This document shows, piece after piece, positions 25,112 to 39,111 of a stretch of 64,000 nt of DNA. Position 1 is the stretch's first letter, and each line of letters starts with the position of its first letter. The notes beneath the pieces are model-generated. The model made no database searches, was not told the origin of the DNA, and saw nothing but the letters and a program-made list of their open reading frames with translations. Both the position numbers and the translations under genes were made by a program. This stretch comes from Strigops habroptila. Its lineage: Eukaryota > Chordata > Aves > Psittaciformes > Psittacidae. The stretch lies in NCBI RefSeq assembly GCF_004027225.2, contig NC_044277.2, forward strand, positions 73,657,900 to 73,721,899. The letters are read 5' to 3'.

Positions 25112-27222
25112 AAAGTATTGTCTGATGCACAAAATGAAATACAGAGATTGCAATGAACTTGCTACATGAACTCATATTAGACCATTCAAATAAAGCCAAA
25201 ATGTCTCACAATTGAAATCACAAATACTGATTTAATATAATTCTTTAATAAAGTATTTATTATTTAATGAGCTACAAATATGTTACACAAATTTCATGTT
25301 GAATGTTGATGCGCAAGACTTCTGTCATTTTCTTTTGTTCTTAGAATGGTGCTTAATTTGAACTTAGAGCAAATGAGCAGAGATTTGGTGATCTGAAAGA
25401 AAGAGAAAGTGATTTGTTAACTCCATATTAATTTGTACAATGGTCATATGTGATTGTGAAATATTACTGCCCTTTTCAATTTGATTTTGGTTTTGATTTT
25501 TCTCACTGAGCTCAGTAGCTGGGAAAATAGTCAATAACTGAGCATGATGCTGAGTGTTTCAAGTTTCCTTACTAAAAGCCCACCCAAAAGATCAATAAGA
25601 ACAGACAAATACAAGCAGATATTAAAGGAAAACACGATGCAAAAATCAAAGTGGAGCAAAGATTGCAGGGAAAATACAAACCTCACACTCCCAAAAAGTA
25701 TATTGAAAGATAAAGGAAACAAAGAAAACAGGAATGGGAGAAGAAAAGCACTACAGTAAAAGACAAAATGAAAAGGGTTGGGGAAAAAGAAAACCCCACT
25801 TTTTTTTTTTTTATGTGTGGCAAAAGACAAGACTATCTGCAGGTAAACACAGATTTTCCATATGGGAACACTTCTCTTTGGGTGAACCTTCTGATACAAT
25901 CTTGTAGTCTGAATTTGCAGATACAGCTAGAACAAAATACTAATGTTTCTGCCTTTTCAGCCTTCTGCTCTTACTCCTGAGATTCCCTCTTCATGGGTCC
26001 TTGACAAAGTGCTGAAAAAAACACAGTCCTGTCCTTCACAATTGCACACGTAAGGACCACTGAAGTGCTTTAGAGAAACACCTTGTGCAATGACTATGAA
26101 ACACTGAAAGTATTACAGATACATAAAATGCAGTACCTTGACTGAATCTGCTGCAATCTCATGTAGTACTCTGCAGATGTCGTTCAGGAGACTCCTAATT
26201 TCAGTGGCTTCTAAATGCTCTTGTTATTCCTCATCTTCATGTTTTCACTTTCACGCTAACTAATGTTCCGTATTGCATTTTCACACAAAGGCTGGCCTTT
26301 AGGTTTTGATTACACAGTAGTGAATAACGCAGTAGATGCAGCATGACTATCATCATATCCTGAATACGGTCTTGAAAACTAGTACCGATGGCTTGATTCT
26401 GAGTCAGTATGTTCCTGGTGTCCCCTGTGAGCTGAGGAATCCAGGGATCCCCCATTCTGGCATCCTCTGAGCAAGACCTCTATGGAGGGCATGGGGGATG
26501 ACAACAAGCATTCAGAATGTGCAGAGTGACTCCTCACTGTGATAGCATTTGGAGGAAGAGGACACCACGATGCTCAGTATTATATAAATGTAACACCATG
26601 TTCAGCAAAGGTTATATATGCTTGTGCAATGGTGACGGAGACCAACATGTATTTGCAAGAGAATTAATTAAGAGGTGCAGTACTGGGCAAAGCACTCAAA
26701 ATTTTGTAATTACTGAAATGCTGACAGGTTAATGAGCTCACCAGGGGGGAGAGGCCTTCAGTGAAACCTGCAATAGATGCCATAACACACAGAGAGAAAA
26801 TTGTTGCATTTAAATCAGCCCAGCTGGGAAAGTAACACACACAGACTTCACAAACACCACCCAATTTCCTAGGGATGACCGATGTGCAAAATAAGCTAAC
26901 TGGCCCTGGAAAGCCATTCCCTGTCAAAGACAGATGTTAGGGCACATGCTCAACCATTGTCATGCTTGCAGAAACAACATTAGTTAATTGAAAGTGATCT
27001 ACCAACTTCCTTCTGAAATGAAAATAAATGTAAAATTACAAAGAAATGTAAATCTGGTTCTATAGCCTTTCTTCTCTGAAGAAACATGGTCTTCACAAAT
27101 CATTTTCACATACCATTCTATTCATTAAGATCAAACACTTCTTCAGCAAACCCAGCCAAGCCTATAAAATCAGTGGTCTATCACAGCTGATTTTTACCTA
27201 TGCAATGCAAGCATAAACTCAC

Positions 27223-27354
27223 CTGTCATGGTGTCTTTCCTAGAAGTGTGTTCCCCCTTATTTCCATGGTAAGTGGCGTTTGTTCCAGTTGATTCATAGT
27301 CTGTTTTTCTTTCTTTTAGGCTGATCATTTCCCGAGGTGAGGCTGGGGCACTTG
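27223..27354 (-). CDS. CTNND2: CTNND2 coding exon (132 nt), C-terminal tail
   Basis: The minus-strand acceptor TTTTTGTGATCTAG ends at 27355 and the donor GTGAGTTT starts at 27222; phase 1 in, phase 1 out. It encodes (A)[20 protein letters not shown], then [20 protein letters not shown] and TMT plus the first base of the next Ala codon. This is the Ser/Pro- and charge-rich linker of delta-catenin between the armadillo domain and the PDZ-binding end. It matches the human protein as I remember it, with a few conservative changes (for example Ser for Cys after DYE). The acceptor's pyrimidine tract is weak and interrupted by A-rich sequence. A second AG lies four bases into the exon (CAAG), but its use would break the frame. 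Confidence 0.95.
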
Positions 27355-29371
27355 CTAGATCACAAAAATTGATTTGTTTTTTCTTGCCATATATGACTGA
27401 ACATATGAATGTTTAACTCTAGAGTAAATATTTCAGTAAAGTTTATATTTGTTTGCATACTAACATTAAGCTGTTTGAAGAAACACTACCCCATTATGGA
27501 GGAAAAGAAAAGGTGCTGCTATTTCCACTACAGGACAAACATATCCATGCAACAATCAATCAACTCCAAACATAATTTTCTCTCTGAATATTTTACTTTT
27601 TTCACTTATACTCAACAACTAAGATGATCGTTACAAAAAAAGTACAATAAATAAAAGCTTGCTTTCCAAGTTCTTTAACTTGTCAAAACTTTCTGGTATA
27701 GGCACTTCCTTTTTTTTTTTTCTCAAAAAGGATTAGTTTATTTCTGTTGAAAAGCCCATTAACTATCGACTGTGTAGAAAAAAAAGTTATAAAATGATTT
27801 CTTCCTTTCTCTGTTGAAAATAAGCAAACCAATTAAAGGATTCTAATGGAGATGGGAAGAAAAGAAACATGTTTTTCTTAGAAAACATACAGCAAAGAAT
27901 GCCTAACACTTAAAGGTAACTTAATTATGTGTCTTTAAAATTCTATGAACAACTGCCTTTAGGACAACAAGTGTTACTTTAAGCTATTGCTAAAATGAAA
28001 TCCTTCACCTATACTTGTGGTATGGCTAAGAGGAGGAAAGTACACGGTGACTAGGAGGAGGACTGGTATGTACCTGATTTCTGTGTACTTGAGAATGTGA
28101 AGGTGATCACTGGCACTGATTATGAAGACTTAGAGCCTGTGATGCTTAGGAAAAAATAATGGCTTTCACATAAACTGACTTCACTATATGTAGGTGTTGG
28201 TAGATACAATTCACCTCCCTGTTGTGGAGAGCAGGGGAAGGAGTACAGGGCAAGTGGCAGAGCACCCAGAGCCTTGTGAACGTGCAGTGTACAAAAATAA
28301 CTAAAGGGCTGGTGCTTACTTCCACACCCTCTCCTACCTCCACTCAGGTATTTGGTATATCAAAAAAACCTCAAAAGCAGTAACAATGTCCTTGCTTAAA
28401 AAAAAGGAAAAGTAGATACAAAAAATATAAGACAAGCTCATTTGGGATGCCTTGAATCATGAATTGTATCTTTCAGCATCTCTAACTATGTTACATTTTT
28501 TAGTTAAGGAGTACGGAAGCACAAGCGATGCTGAATTCTGCCTTAGATTGGTTCTGTTGGGCCCTGGCCTCTGAATTTGTAAAGCAAATGCAGGACAAAT
28601 GGGTTTTTTTATGAGGCCATTTCGAATTTGGGATTGCTTTTAAATTGCTTGTCCCATAGTGATGTAATTCTAAAGTTGATAAATCCAGCAGGTATAAAGA
28701 AATGTGACATTAAATTACCAAATCAGCCAACGACAACTTAAGTCTAATAAGGAACAAACCAGAATGCAAACCTTGAAGAAGTTGCTTACAGGGGGATGCA
28801 TTTTGTCTTCGCATGCTCTGGTAATGCTTTTTAAGCACTCTGGTGTTTTGAACACAATTGACCAATAAAGACAAAAACATCTCTCTCTGTTCCTCTGTGG
28901 GAACTATCTCTCTCCTCCATGTGAGAACAACGGCTTTCTGGCAAACTGTTAAAGTCCAGAAATGTCCTCTTTCAGAAGCTTTTACTGGAAGCAGATATAA
29001 AAATCACTGGTTGACATTAGACCGAAAAGTGGTATCAAGGTTTTCTATTCTTAGAGGACACAGAGAAGAAGACAGAACTCTCAAGTCCTAGCGATGAATG
29101 GGACATTGCGAGTTCATTTACTTCAACTCTTTACCCCAAGGTAGGATCCAGTATACCAAAATAATTCTTGACAGATTTTAATCTAAAACTAAAGATCGCT
29201 AATGACAGAGATCACGTAACTGCTCCGAGCAGTCTGTTCCAGTGCTTTGTTTCCCTGCTGTTAGGAAATGTTCCCTGATGTCTAGCGTGACTCCTTGCTG
29301 TTCATTATTTCCAGTTGCCTGCTATGAAAGTAGAGAAAGTTCACGCTGCCCCTCTTCACAGCTGGCTTGAA

Positions 29372-29934
29372 TAGAATCATAGAATCATAGAATAGTTAGG
29401 GTTGGAAAGGACCTTAAAATCATCTAGTTCCAACCCCCTGCCATGGGCAGGGACACCTCGCACTAAACCATGTGGCCCAAGGCTCTGTCCAACCTGGCCT
29501 TGAATACCGGCAGGGATGCAGCATTCACAACCTCCCTGGGCAACCCATTCCAGCGCTTCACCACCCTCACTGTAAAGAACTTCTTCCTTATATCTAAACT
29601 TCCCCTGTTTAAGTTTGAACCTATTACCCCTTGTCCTACCACTACAGTCCCTAAGGAAGAGTCCCTCCCCAGCATCCTTATAGGCCCTCTTCAGATACTG
29701 GAAGGCTGCTATGAGGTCTCCACGCAGCCTTCTCTTCTCCAGGCTGAACAGCCCCAACTCTCTCAGCCCGTCTTCATATGGGAGGTGCTCCAGCGCCCTT
29801 ATCATCCTCGTGGCCCTCCTCTGGACTCGCTCCAACAGCTCCAGGTCTTTTTTATGTTGAGGACACCAGAACTGTACACAGTACTCCAAGTGAGGTCTCA
29901 CGAGAGCAGAGTAGAGGGGCAGGATCACCTCGAT
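29372..29934 (-). mobile_element. 5'-truncated, frameshifted CR1 LINE (ORF2 end plus 3' UTR)
   Basis: This minus-strand CR1 copy keeps the last part of ORF2 and the full 3' end. The coding remnant starts at [20 protein letters not shown] and continues through [40 protein letters not shown] and [11 protein letters not shown] deletion of about 5 nt near 29593-29598 shifts the frame, after which [20 protein letters not shown] to ...RALGHMV and a stop at 29463 follow. The 3' UTR (29462-29372) has the GGTTGGAACTAGATGA-type block and ends in two and a half ATTCTATG units. It is a dead copy. CR1 copies are typically 5'-truncated like this one. Confidence 0.95.
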
Positions 29935-29978
29935 ACTTGGTGTGTACTTGGTGTGTCCTTGGTGAATACTTGGTGTGT
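29935..29978. repeat. 11-bp minisatellite, four units
   Basis: Units at 29935-29945, 29946-29956, 29957-29967 and 29968-29978. Units 1, 2 and 4 read ACTTGGTGTGT; unit 3 is a diverged CCTTGGTGAAT. The array sits exactly at the 5' truncation point of the neighbouring CR1. Confidence 0.85.
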
Positions 29979-32015
29979 ACCTCTTCCCACTGCCCCCATC
30001 TTGTGCCTCTCTTATTTGAGTTAAACAATTGCAGTACATTCAGTGTTTTTCATATCCTGATTTCTCCATCTCCTGATTCAGTGTGCAACTGACAAAAATC
30101 CTAAATAATTTCAAAAGAACTTTTGTCTAGCCAGCTATTCTCCTTGTAATTTATTTGTGATGGATTGATCTTTTTTCCCCTTTGGACAGGATCTCCAGTT
30201 TTTCAGTATCACTCTGAATTCCAATAATGACCTTTGAGGTACATGAGTTTCTCCCAGTTTGTGGCACCTGCAAAGGTAATAGGCATCTTTTGTACATTAT
30301 CTGGGTTATTAATGAAGCCACCGAAGAGTACTGGGCCTCAGGTAAACCTCCAAGTAAAGCATTCCTCTATTTTGGCAATAAACAATACCCATACTATGTG
30401 AATGGTTTTTAGTCAGTTTTGTATTTACCACACATAACACTTTCTGGACTGTCTGCTAGGTTGCCCTAGCTTGCCTATAAAATTCTTGTCTGAAAGAGTC
30501 TTACAGATTACAGTAGATTTCATTTACTGACTATTCTTTCCATAAAGTGCTTTAACTATGTTGTTGTAGGAATTCAGGTGCATTTTGTAAGAACAAATCG
30601 TATTGAACCAATGTTTGGATTTTATATGGATACTACTAGGCAGACAGTAACTTAGGCTACGTAGAAATAGACACTCCTAGAGTGAAGCAGTATCTTGTGT
30701 TCCTACCTATCTTTGAGATGCTCAGATTGTGATTATTTGTTCCAGCAATTTTCTAGAATTACAGACCAGCTGACTGGTATGTAATTACATGGGTTCCTCT
30801 TACTTCAGAAACCAGCACTATGTTAGTCCTTTTGCAGTCTTATGATCCTGATGATGGCAGTAAGATTTCATCCAAAATTTCTCTAAGTATGTTCTCTAAG
30901 CAATAAAGTAACATAAGTGAAGCGACAGTTCTGGAAAGAGACAGAACTAAGATCTTAGGGCCAGACATTTCAAGTGTCTTGTACTTACAGTTAAAATGAG
31001 ATTTTGGAGAAGGAAAAAAGGAACAAGAGCCTTTTATGGACTTGTGTAATGACAGATTTTGAGAAATGAATAGCAGCTTTCACTGTACTTCTGGCTACAT
31101 TTTCAAATTTTCCCAGAGGTTGGTCTGCAGGGCTAAAATGTAGCTTATGTATATGTAGTGTATAGTAGGTAATTAAATAAAAAAAAGGAGATTTCTTAAA
31201 AAGAAAACTATGATCATGGCAATAATCAGTCTGGCCAATTTTAATCCTAAATTCTTTGTATATATCGATTGACAGAATTTGACTGAACAAGTAGTGAAAA
31301 GTACATTGAAAGGCTGACTGTCCTACTCTGTTTATTTTAGAAGATTTTATTTGGGAATGGTTTTATCTAATTAAGGTACGCTCTACCTTAGAATAAGCTG
31401 ACGGGAAAATGCCCAGATTTATGAACAGAAAAATTAATTAACATTGCAGCGTAAGTTGAGATACTTACATTAATTCATTGTATGGATCATACAGAACTAA
31501 TGATAACTGGTGTAAATATGCCATCAACATTACATGAAGACCTGTAGTCAATTTTTTGTAAAACTTATCCATACCTGTATATGAACACTTATACATGCAT
31601 ACACATATAATCAGAATAAAAGCTGACAAAAAATAATGCGGATCCTTCAACAACTTCTAAGTGTGCAGAGGTCATCATTAACAACATAGCAGTTTTCATG
31701 ACTAGAAAAGTAAGTAACAAAATTTCCTCCTGTCCGTTTCCTTCACGGACACCACTGCTCTGAGATGCAGTCAGGTAACCCAAATCAGGAAAACACTGCA
31801 TGAAAATTCATAACAAGAAGTTATGGAATATTCTCCCTGCTGTAAAACTTTACACGGTGTTAATAAAAAAAAAATAAAAATCCTGTTTTGAATAGATAAT
31901 TCAGGTAAGAGTAAAGAATGTATTTTGTGCCTTTCCACCATTGTTAACAACAAATCGGGATGCCACTGACATTGCTTAAAGAAGGAAAATGACAGTGATG
32001 GATTACCTCTGTCTA

Positions 32016-32183
<168 letters not shown>

Positions 32184-33000
32184 TTATGACAGCAGTCAGT
32201 GAAAATGCCATACATGCCCCATTTTAAGTACAGAGTCATTTCCTCTAGTATTTTCACTACATAAACATAAGTAGGCTACTATCTCTTTCCCGCCACTGGG
32301 TGCCATATATTCTTAGTGGTGCAGGATATGACATGCTGACTGTACTGACATACCAGAAGAAAAATCAAAATGCAGAAAGTTCTATAAATTAACACATTCC
32401 TGAAACACTCAAATTATGAAAACACTGAGCAATGTTTTAGGCTATTTGTTTAATAGCCCTGTCTCTTTTCACGCCTCTATTTTCACATTCCGAATGCCAT
32501 TCTGGCTATGAAAATATTCTAAATCAGAAGACTGTTTGTTTTCATGGTAAAAATCAGCTTTTGCTTTAAATAATTCTATCTTATAAGGAAGTTTTGGAGT
32601 AAGTAGATGGGGAAGCTCCAGGATTATCAAAATTAATCTATTTGGGTATCTGTAGTTTAGTTATACTAACTGCACATTTATTCACATGTGAGGGAAAAAG
32701 AATCAGTGCACTCTCCTTGTTGCGTTTTCCCCCAAGATGTACAGAAAGAAATTCTGTTCTTTCTATTTAAAGCTGTGGTAATGGCAGTGTATTAAAAAAA
32801 AACTGCAACCAAACAAATACAAACACTAGAAACAGCTAGTTCAGAAATAAAAAAGGAGATATTAACTCATTCATGTTTTATTTCTGTACCATAGTATAAC
32901 GTGATAATCTAAAATAATGTAATTTAAATTTTTAAAAGGATATTGAGAATAGTTTGAAAGTATCATAAGAGAATAAATTGACTTTTGCTACTGCTCTTAG

Positions 33001-33140
33001 AATCATAGAATCACAGAATGGTTTGGGCTGGAAGGGATCTTAAAAATCATCTAGTTCCAAACCCCGCAATGGGCAGGGACACCTTCCACTAGACGAGGTT
33101 GCTCAATGCCCCATCCAACCTCATCTTGAACAGTGTTTCA
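33001..33140 (-). mobile_element. Short CR1 LINE 3' end
   Basis: The plus strand begins AATCATAGAATCACAGAATG, the reverse complement of a CR1 tail, then GTTTGGGCTGGAAGGGATCT and ATCTAGTTCCAAACCCCG. It runs through GGGCAGGGACACCTTCCACT and fades after CATCCAACCTCATCTTGAAC. It is a non-coding 3' UTR piece, in the same orientation as CTNND2. Confidence 0.93.
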
Positions 33141-34209
33141 AATGTCTTCAAGTATTGATAGATTTTAACTGTCTTCATAACTGCTTAATGTTAAATCTAA
33201 ATTAGTAACACAGAGTTTTCCTAGTCTCACACTGAAGGCATAAGCCTTTTAAAAACGCTTTCTGTTGGGCTCAGTGAAAATCGAGTCAAGTGCCTGGATA
33301 GCACTAAACAAAATTTTTGCAATGAAACGCTATATAAAAGCAAAACCAGTAAGATAATACCAAACCCCAATTTTCCTCTTGCTTACAGAAAAATATTTCT
33401 CTGTTGGGGTAGTAAAGAATATTCCCACCCTGCACCTCAGGCTACTCCAGACATCCAGTCCTGAACTGCACTCCCTCCCATCCTCTGCCTTTGCCCAAGG
33501 CATCTGTCTGTCTTTATTCTCTCTACAGAAACCACGGGCACCTGGCTCTCAGAAATGCAATAGAAAATGGCTTGAATATCCCCCTTCCACTAAACTTTCA
33601 GGAAAGAGAACTCAGCAAGAGTGTGACACAGCAGGAAGAAGATACTCATAACTGATGTAGAGGGAAATGTTGCAAGTAAATTAGGATAGAGAGAGGTGAC
33701 ACCTAACTACAGATTCTGAACGTCTGTACTCCTCTCATAGCCATTTGTATAAACATGCATGTATCTCAGTTGTAATTTCAGAAGGAAAGAAAAAAAAAAA
33801 GTCTGGGCTGTGGCTTTCACAGTAGTCATGACTTTCCTTAGAGTTGATAGTGAGTGTTTGTCCACAGAGATCACTAATGTTTACGGCACTTCAGTGAACT
33901 GCACCTCATATTTCATGACAGTCATACAAAAAAACATAAGGAAGAAAAACAGTTAATTAATAAAAAATAGTAAGATGAAAAAAGAAATAGTTAATCTTTA
34001 ATATGACTTGCTTAAACCAAAATTTTCTATATCCGATTTTTATGTGCAACACTACTTTTACACAAGCTGCATTCTCCAACCTAGATCAATAAGAAACACC
34101 AACAAAAACATATGTAAAGCCCTACATTCTTAAATCAAATTGGAAATTTTTAGAAACTTTTCAATATATATATAATGTATATATATAAAATACATACTTT
34201 TTAAATAAG

Positions 34210-34235
34210 AACTAATAGTTGAAGAACTATTAGTT
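34210..34235. repeat. Perfect hairpin, 11-bp stem, 4-nt loop
   Basis: AACTAATAGTT, GAAG, AACTATTAGTT. A third partial copy of the arm (GAACTAATAGCT) follows at about 34239. It lies just after a TA-rich tract. Confidence 0.7.
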
Positions 34236-37200
34236 ATAGAACTAATAGCTATAAAGCCCCATGCCTTTATCCTGCTGAAGAAAAACGGTTCCCTTCTTTC
34301 TCCTCTAGGGTCAGACATTCTTACCAGAAAGGTGACTCTCTATAATTCACTCTGTTACAGTTTTCTGATCATTTATTTTTTCTTAACAAGACTGCTGAAG
34401 AGTAAGATAATAAGAAGGCAAACTCCAGATCAGATAAAAAGAGAAGGAATAGACTATTTCTTACTGTCTGCCTTTACTGTCTGCCTGCAAAAGGAGGAGA
34501 CATCAGTCACGCTTACACAGTGCAAGTCATGAATGCTTCCAGCTTTGTGAATCTGGATACATGCATGGCCAGGTACACTCTCCTTTTGCACTCTTGCTTC
34601 CCTCAAAAAAATCCCCGGCATGTGGGTCAGAAAAAAGTGAACCAAATCTTCCCCTAAATGTTTCTTCCTGTGTCTATTCTAACTGTATTGTTTACATTAA
34701 TACCTGGACCCTGTCTCTGATGGGAAGTGGATGAAATCCACTGTTATCTGCACAGTCCCACAGCTCCACAGGAAGAGTGCATGGCACCAGTTTTGTTCTG
34801 AAGAGTATCAACAGGTACTTTGTCAATGTTGCTTCCTCTGAAACAGCATTGCAAGGTGCCTCAACAGTGAGGGAGCAAAATCCAGCTGTAGCTGGGACAC
34901 AGGCAATAGCATTCTTCTGTGCGGCAGATGTTTTTTCTTCTCCTCCTCCCTGCAAGTTTTCATTTTTCTCTCTGCTGAGAGTAGTGCCTATAAGGAGGTC
35001 TTCAAATAAAATCAGCTACAACCCTTTCAAGTTGCAAGCCTGATCAGCTCAATAAAACAAGTCAGGCAAACAACAAACTCTAACCCAAGTATTGTGGTTA
35101 CTGGCACTGCTTTTGTCTAAACAAGGCATACTGCTGTCACTGCACGACAACCTTCGTGGTGTTTTTCAACAGCATTATGGGCAGCTCTCAGAACTCACAG
35201 TATTTCAAAATCCTAACACTTTTAAGTCTTCTATCTTAAGCTCCCTTATGCCTCAAGGAAAAAGCTTTTTTCTGTGGAAAGGTAAACAGTTTGTAAGAAA
35301 TTTATTAAAACTATCCCCATCAACAATTCCAAAAGCTATTAGCGTTAAATATTGAAACTAATTTTTAAGAGCCTAAAGGGAGTATTTTCAATTTAATGCC
35401 GAGATAAATACCACCTGACGTGATGGCTGCTTTCATTAGTTTGTTTCAGCTCTAGTGCCTGTAATGAAATTTAATTAAATTGATTTGGGTACTTAAAGGT
35501 ACAGTATATAGCAGTGTCCTGCAGAGAAGGTGGCTAACTCAAAAGCAAAGTGTGTGAGACTGTATTTCAGAAACCAATTTACCAGCCATAAACGTGACCT
35601 AGGAGAGGAAGAGTTAAGACAAAAAAGATCTGACAAATTGGAAAGAAATTCAATGCAGTTCTGTTACAAAATGGATGCATTTGTTAACTTGCAACAATTA
35701 ATTAATAGCTGGCAACTGCACACTACTGGAGGGCACAGAACAATGAGAGTACAGAAATACTAGTATATGTCCTTATTGTCTCTTCCAAGATATCTTCTAC
35801 TGGGTATTTCTCTGTATTGTCACTATAATGGATAAATATACTAATCTCTCAATTATAATCCATAAGGCCCAAACGTTAAAGCTTGATTGGTAGCGACATG
35901 TTTCCAATCATACATTCTTGGGAAAGCTGCAGGGATTAGGTGTGGGGCGGTTGCTGGATACCCACTGAAGAAAACAAAAGTGATACTGTATTCTCACTGA
36001 TCACCTTTTAGCAGGCTTAAGCAGTGAACAGGTATTTTGTCTCCCTGCTCAACTTTAAATAATTTTGAAAATTAGTAATTTTCTTCAGGCCCATGGGAAT
36101 TAATTATTTTGTAAGAGTGACTAAATTTACTGTGCCAAACACCTACTCCATAGGTATGTTATGAAAATATAATTTAGGTTTTCCACATTCTGCTGTTTGT
36201 ATTTAAAATGTAGGGAAAAAGAGAAAGCAGTTCTCTATTGTATTTGTAAGAATTTCAAATTTTCAGAACTCTCTAGTAGCAGAGTCCTTGACTTGACGAG
36301 ATGATTTGTGGAGGTGGATAGTATCAGATACACGATCTTCTCACTTGTACAGTAACACCGTGAGGGCTGAATGAAATTAAGCCCTTATGGGAACTGACAC
36401 CATGCTCAGACCACAGGGAACCAGAGCTCCTGCCTGAAGAATTCATAGATGAGAGGAAAGAGAGGGGACCAGGTACAATGAGGTGGCCAAGGAATGGGTG
36501 GCAGAATTGGGGATGGAGCATGAACATCGCCAGCCTTGGTGTGGTGCCTAGCCTGGATGACCTCATGGCATCCAGTCTGAAAGAAACTCCACACCAGCTC
36601 ATGTGCAAATAGCCAATCAACAAAAATAAAAACAAGCCCTACCCACTGACTGATTATGCTGATCGGCTGCTAAGAAGACACTGACTTGAAAGCACTGAGT
36701 GGTTTAGGAAAACTGTACAGTGGCTGCATGCACATCAGTATCTTCTAATGCTGAAAAGCATAGTCTGCTCTGACTTCCAGACACTGATATCCTAACATTG
36801 TCAAGAAGAGAAAGAGCAACTTCCTGAAAGCAGAGAAATACTACTAGGGAAAAGAAACAAAAACGATGCAACAAATCCAATAATGAAACTGCTAAAACCT
36901 CAGAAACTACAGAGAATGTTGTGTCCTGCCTCCCCCAGATTTACAAACTCTCCAGCATGCTACTTCTTGTTTCAGGTCTGATCCTTTTGTGACTTGATTT
37001 AATAGACATTTTTCCAGATGACTTGAAGCACACAGGACCAGACTTGTTCTGTCATGCTATTTCCTTACCTGTAAGCCAGCATTTTACTGTTTACAGGATA
37101 TTAGTTGTGATAACCATTGCTCCTGTAATGGTAATAAGCTGTAGAAATGTGATAGGCAACCACTTGCAAGAATCTAACTAGATCCACCATGGTGTTAGAA

Positions 37201-39099
37201 GTTGGTGACACAGCAACAAAGCAAAGTGCCTGTAAGTACATAACGTAGGATCTACTTGCTTTGAAACTCAGCCAAACATTGCTCTGAGTTGCTGGTGTTG
37301 CTTCTTTTGCAAGCTGACGCACTGCTGTCGGGTTAAATGAAACATCCAGACTGGCGTGCACCAGTGTGACACTGTCTAGAGTAAAAGATAAATCTGATGT
37401 GAATTAAGTCAAGGCTCATCAGACTTACACAGGTCTGGGCAATTCTTCACTGGGAATTTGCTGTCGCAACGCTAATAAGACATAACAGAAATTAGAACTG
37501 GATCAAATTATCTACATACATTGACAGATGAAAGTTACGTGCATGACTTGACTGCAGTGAGAAATCTAAAATGGTAACAAGGTTGGAGTGATTCACATAT
37601 GTATCTCATGGACGCGCTTTAAATGTTCACCAACCTTTCAACTGTTCACCAGAGTTATCAAGCTGGGATTGTACAATTTTCTTTTAATACAAGAGGAAGA
37701 ATATATTCCAAGTGCTTCTCAACAGAGATACCGAGCCTGACTTCTCTCCCTCTGCCAGCCCCATGGCAGCAGAGGCTAACTAGCCCCCACCAATACACCT
37801 GAATGTTGAGTGTGCTAGCAGGACTGCTCCCTGAGTGCCATCAAAGTAGCTGACAAGGAAATGTCAGCTGCTAAAGGAGATAGAGAGATGGCGGTTCTCT
37901 AAAAAAGCCCCTGCCTTTCTACTTGAAGTGTTCTGATTTTGGAAGAGTGATTTCAACTAAATGCTTACAACGACAACTCTAGAAACACTCTTGAAAACTG
38001 AATCAAACAGTTTTAGATAAACTATCTAATTTAAAAAATAAAGGTATTTTTTAATTTTTCCTTTGAATTTACAGCGTCAAATCCTATTATCAGTAAATGA
38101 TTCCTGGAAGGATTGTCCTTTCTGGATTTGCTTGCATTGTTCCCAGGAAAACTCAAAACCAGCAGAGTAGCTGGGCATTCATCTGCTTTATGATGCATTT
38201 TGAATAAATTACTTCACTGATGGCTTTTTACTCCTACCAGCTAAGCTACAAACACATATTAAGTAGTATATTGATATTTTTACACCTAGGATTTTATCTT
38301 TTCCTTCCAAAGTGGTAACTCTAGATACATTTTTGAAGAAGGGAGCATGGATTGAGCCTGGAAGATCCTGGTGTTCTCCCAGCTTACATGTTAGCAGTTG
38401 CTGTTTGGGTTAAATCCTTCGAATGAATTCTGTATTAAGTCTGCAAGTGGAAATCTGCAGTAATTTTAGTGGCTTCAAAAGACAAAGAGCTGCTGACTCC
38501 AATTGTCCCAATTCCCACCCTCTCCCAAAGAGTCATGTGCCAGTCCCTCAAAAACAGATACAAAGTGAAGAATATGGATCAATGGATCACTGAAGCTCAT
38601 CTTAATTTGAGGATTTTCGTGTTTATGTTTATAGTCTTATTTCCAGTTTATGAAAGCTGGAAAATTACTTAGAGAAATTATTCAAGTTTAGGGGATTTAA
38701 ATATATTATAATAATTAGGATAAAAGTGCAGAAGTTGCTCACAGTATGTCCACTCAGCCTAACTGGCTAAAGGAAAATGCAGTTTGCTTTCCATGCCTTC
38801 TGATGATGATGCTGCCTGTTAGTTACTGGTTGCAGGTTATGTTTGGAGTATGACACCTGCTGCTGTGTGAGCCTGGAAGGAGGGCCACTCATTCCTCCCT
38901 TGCGCAGACATAACTTAGGGGAGAGGATGGAGACCCTGCGGAGAGCACCACAGAAGCAGTGCCATCATCTGAGCCAAGGCAAACAGCAGAGGTGGCCGGG
39001 CTGGGCAGGGGAGGACCAAGTCAGCTGGGTGGCAGAGCTGCCACTGGAGCAGCTGCCTCTCCCAAGGGCTCTCAGCCCCCTACCTCAGTGCCTGATGCT

Positions 39100-39111
39100 G
39101 GGGGGGGGGGG
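39100..39111. repeat. Run of 12 G in a GC-richer patch
   Basis: Twelve consecutive G inside a locally GC-rich segment (about 38.86-39.15 kb) of an otherwise AT-rich intron. Such a run is prone to length errors in sequencing. The surrounding patch shows no recognisable gene or repeat. Confidence 0.7.

Noticed and set aside
29470..30092. Plus-strand open frames of 184 and 104 codons
   Set aside because: They overlap the minus-strand CR1 ORF2 remnant and minisatellite; antisense shadows.
37101..37361. Minus-strand 86-codon ORF in the large CTNND2 intron, considered as an alternative exon
   Set aside because: It does not resemble CTNND2, and I found no convincing acceptor/donor pair in a compatible phase.
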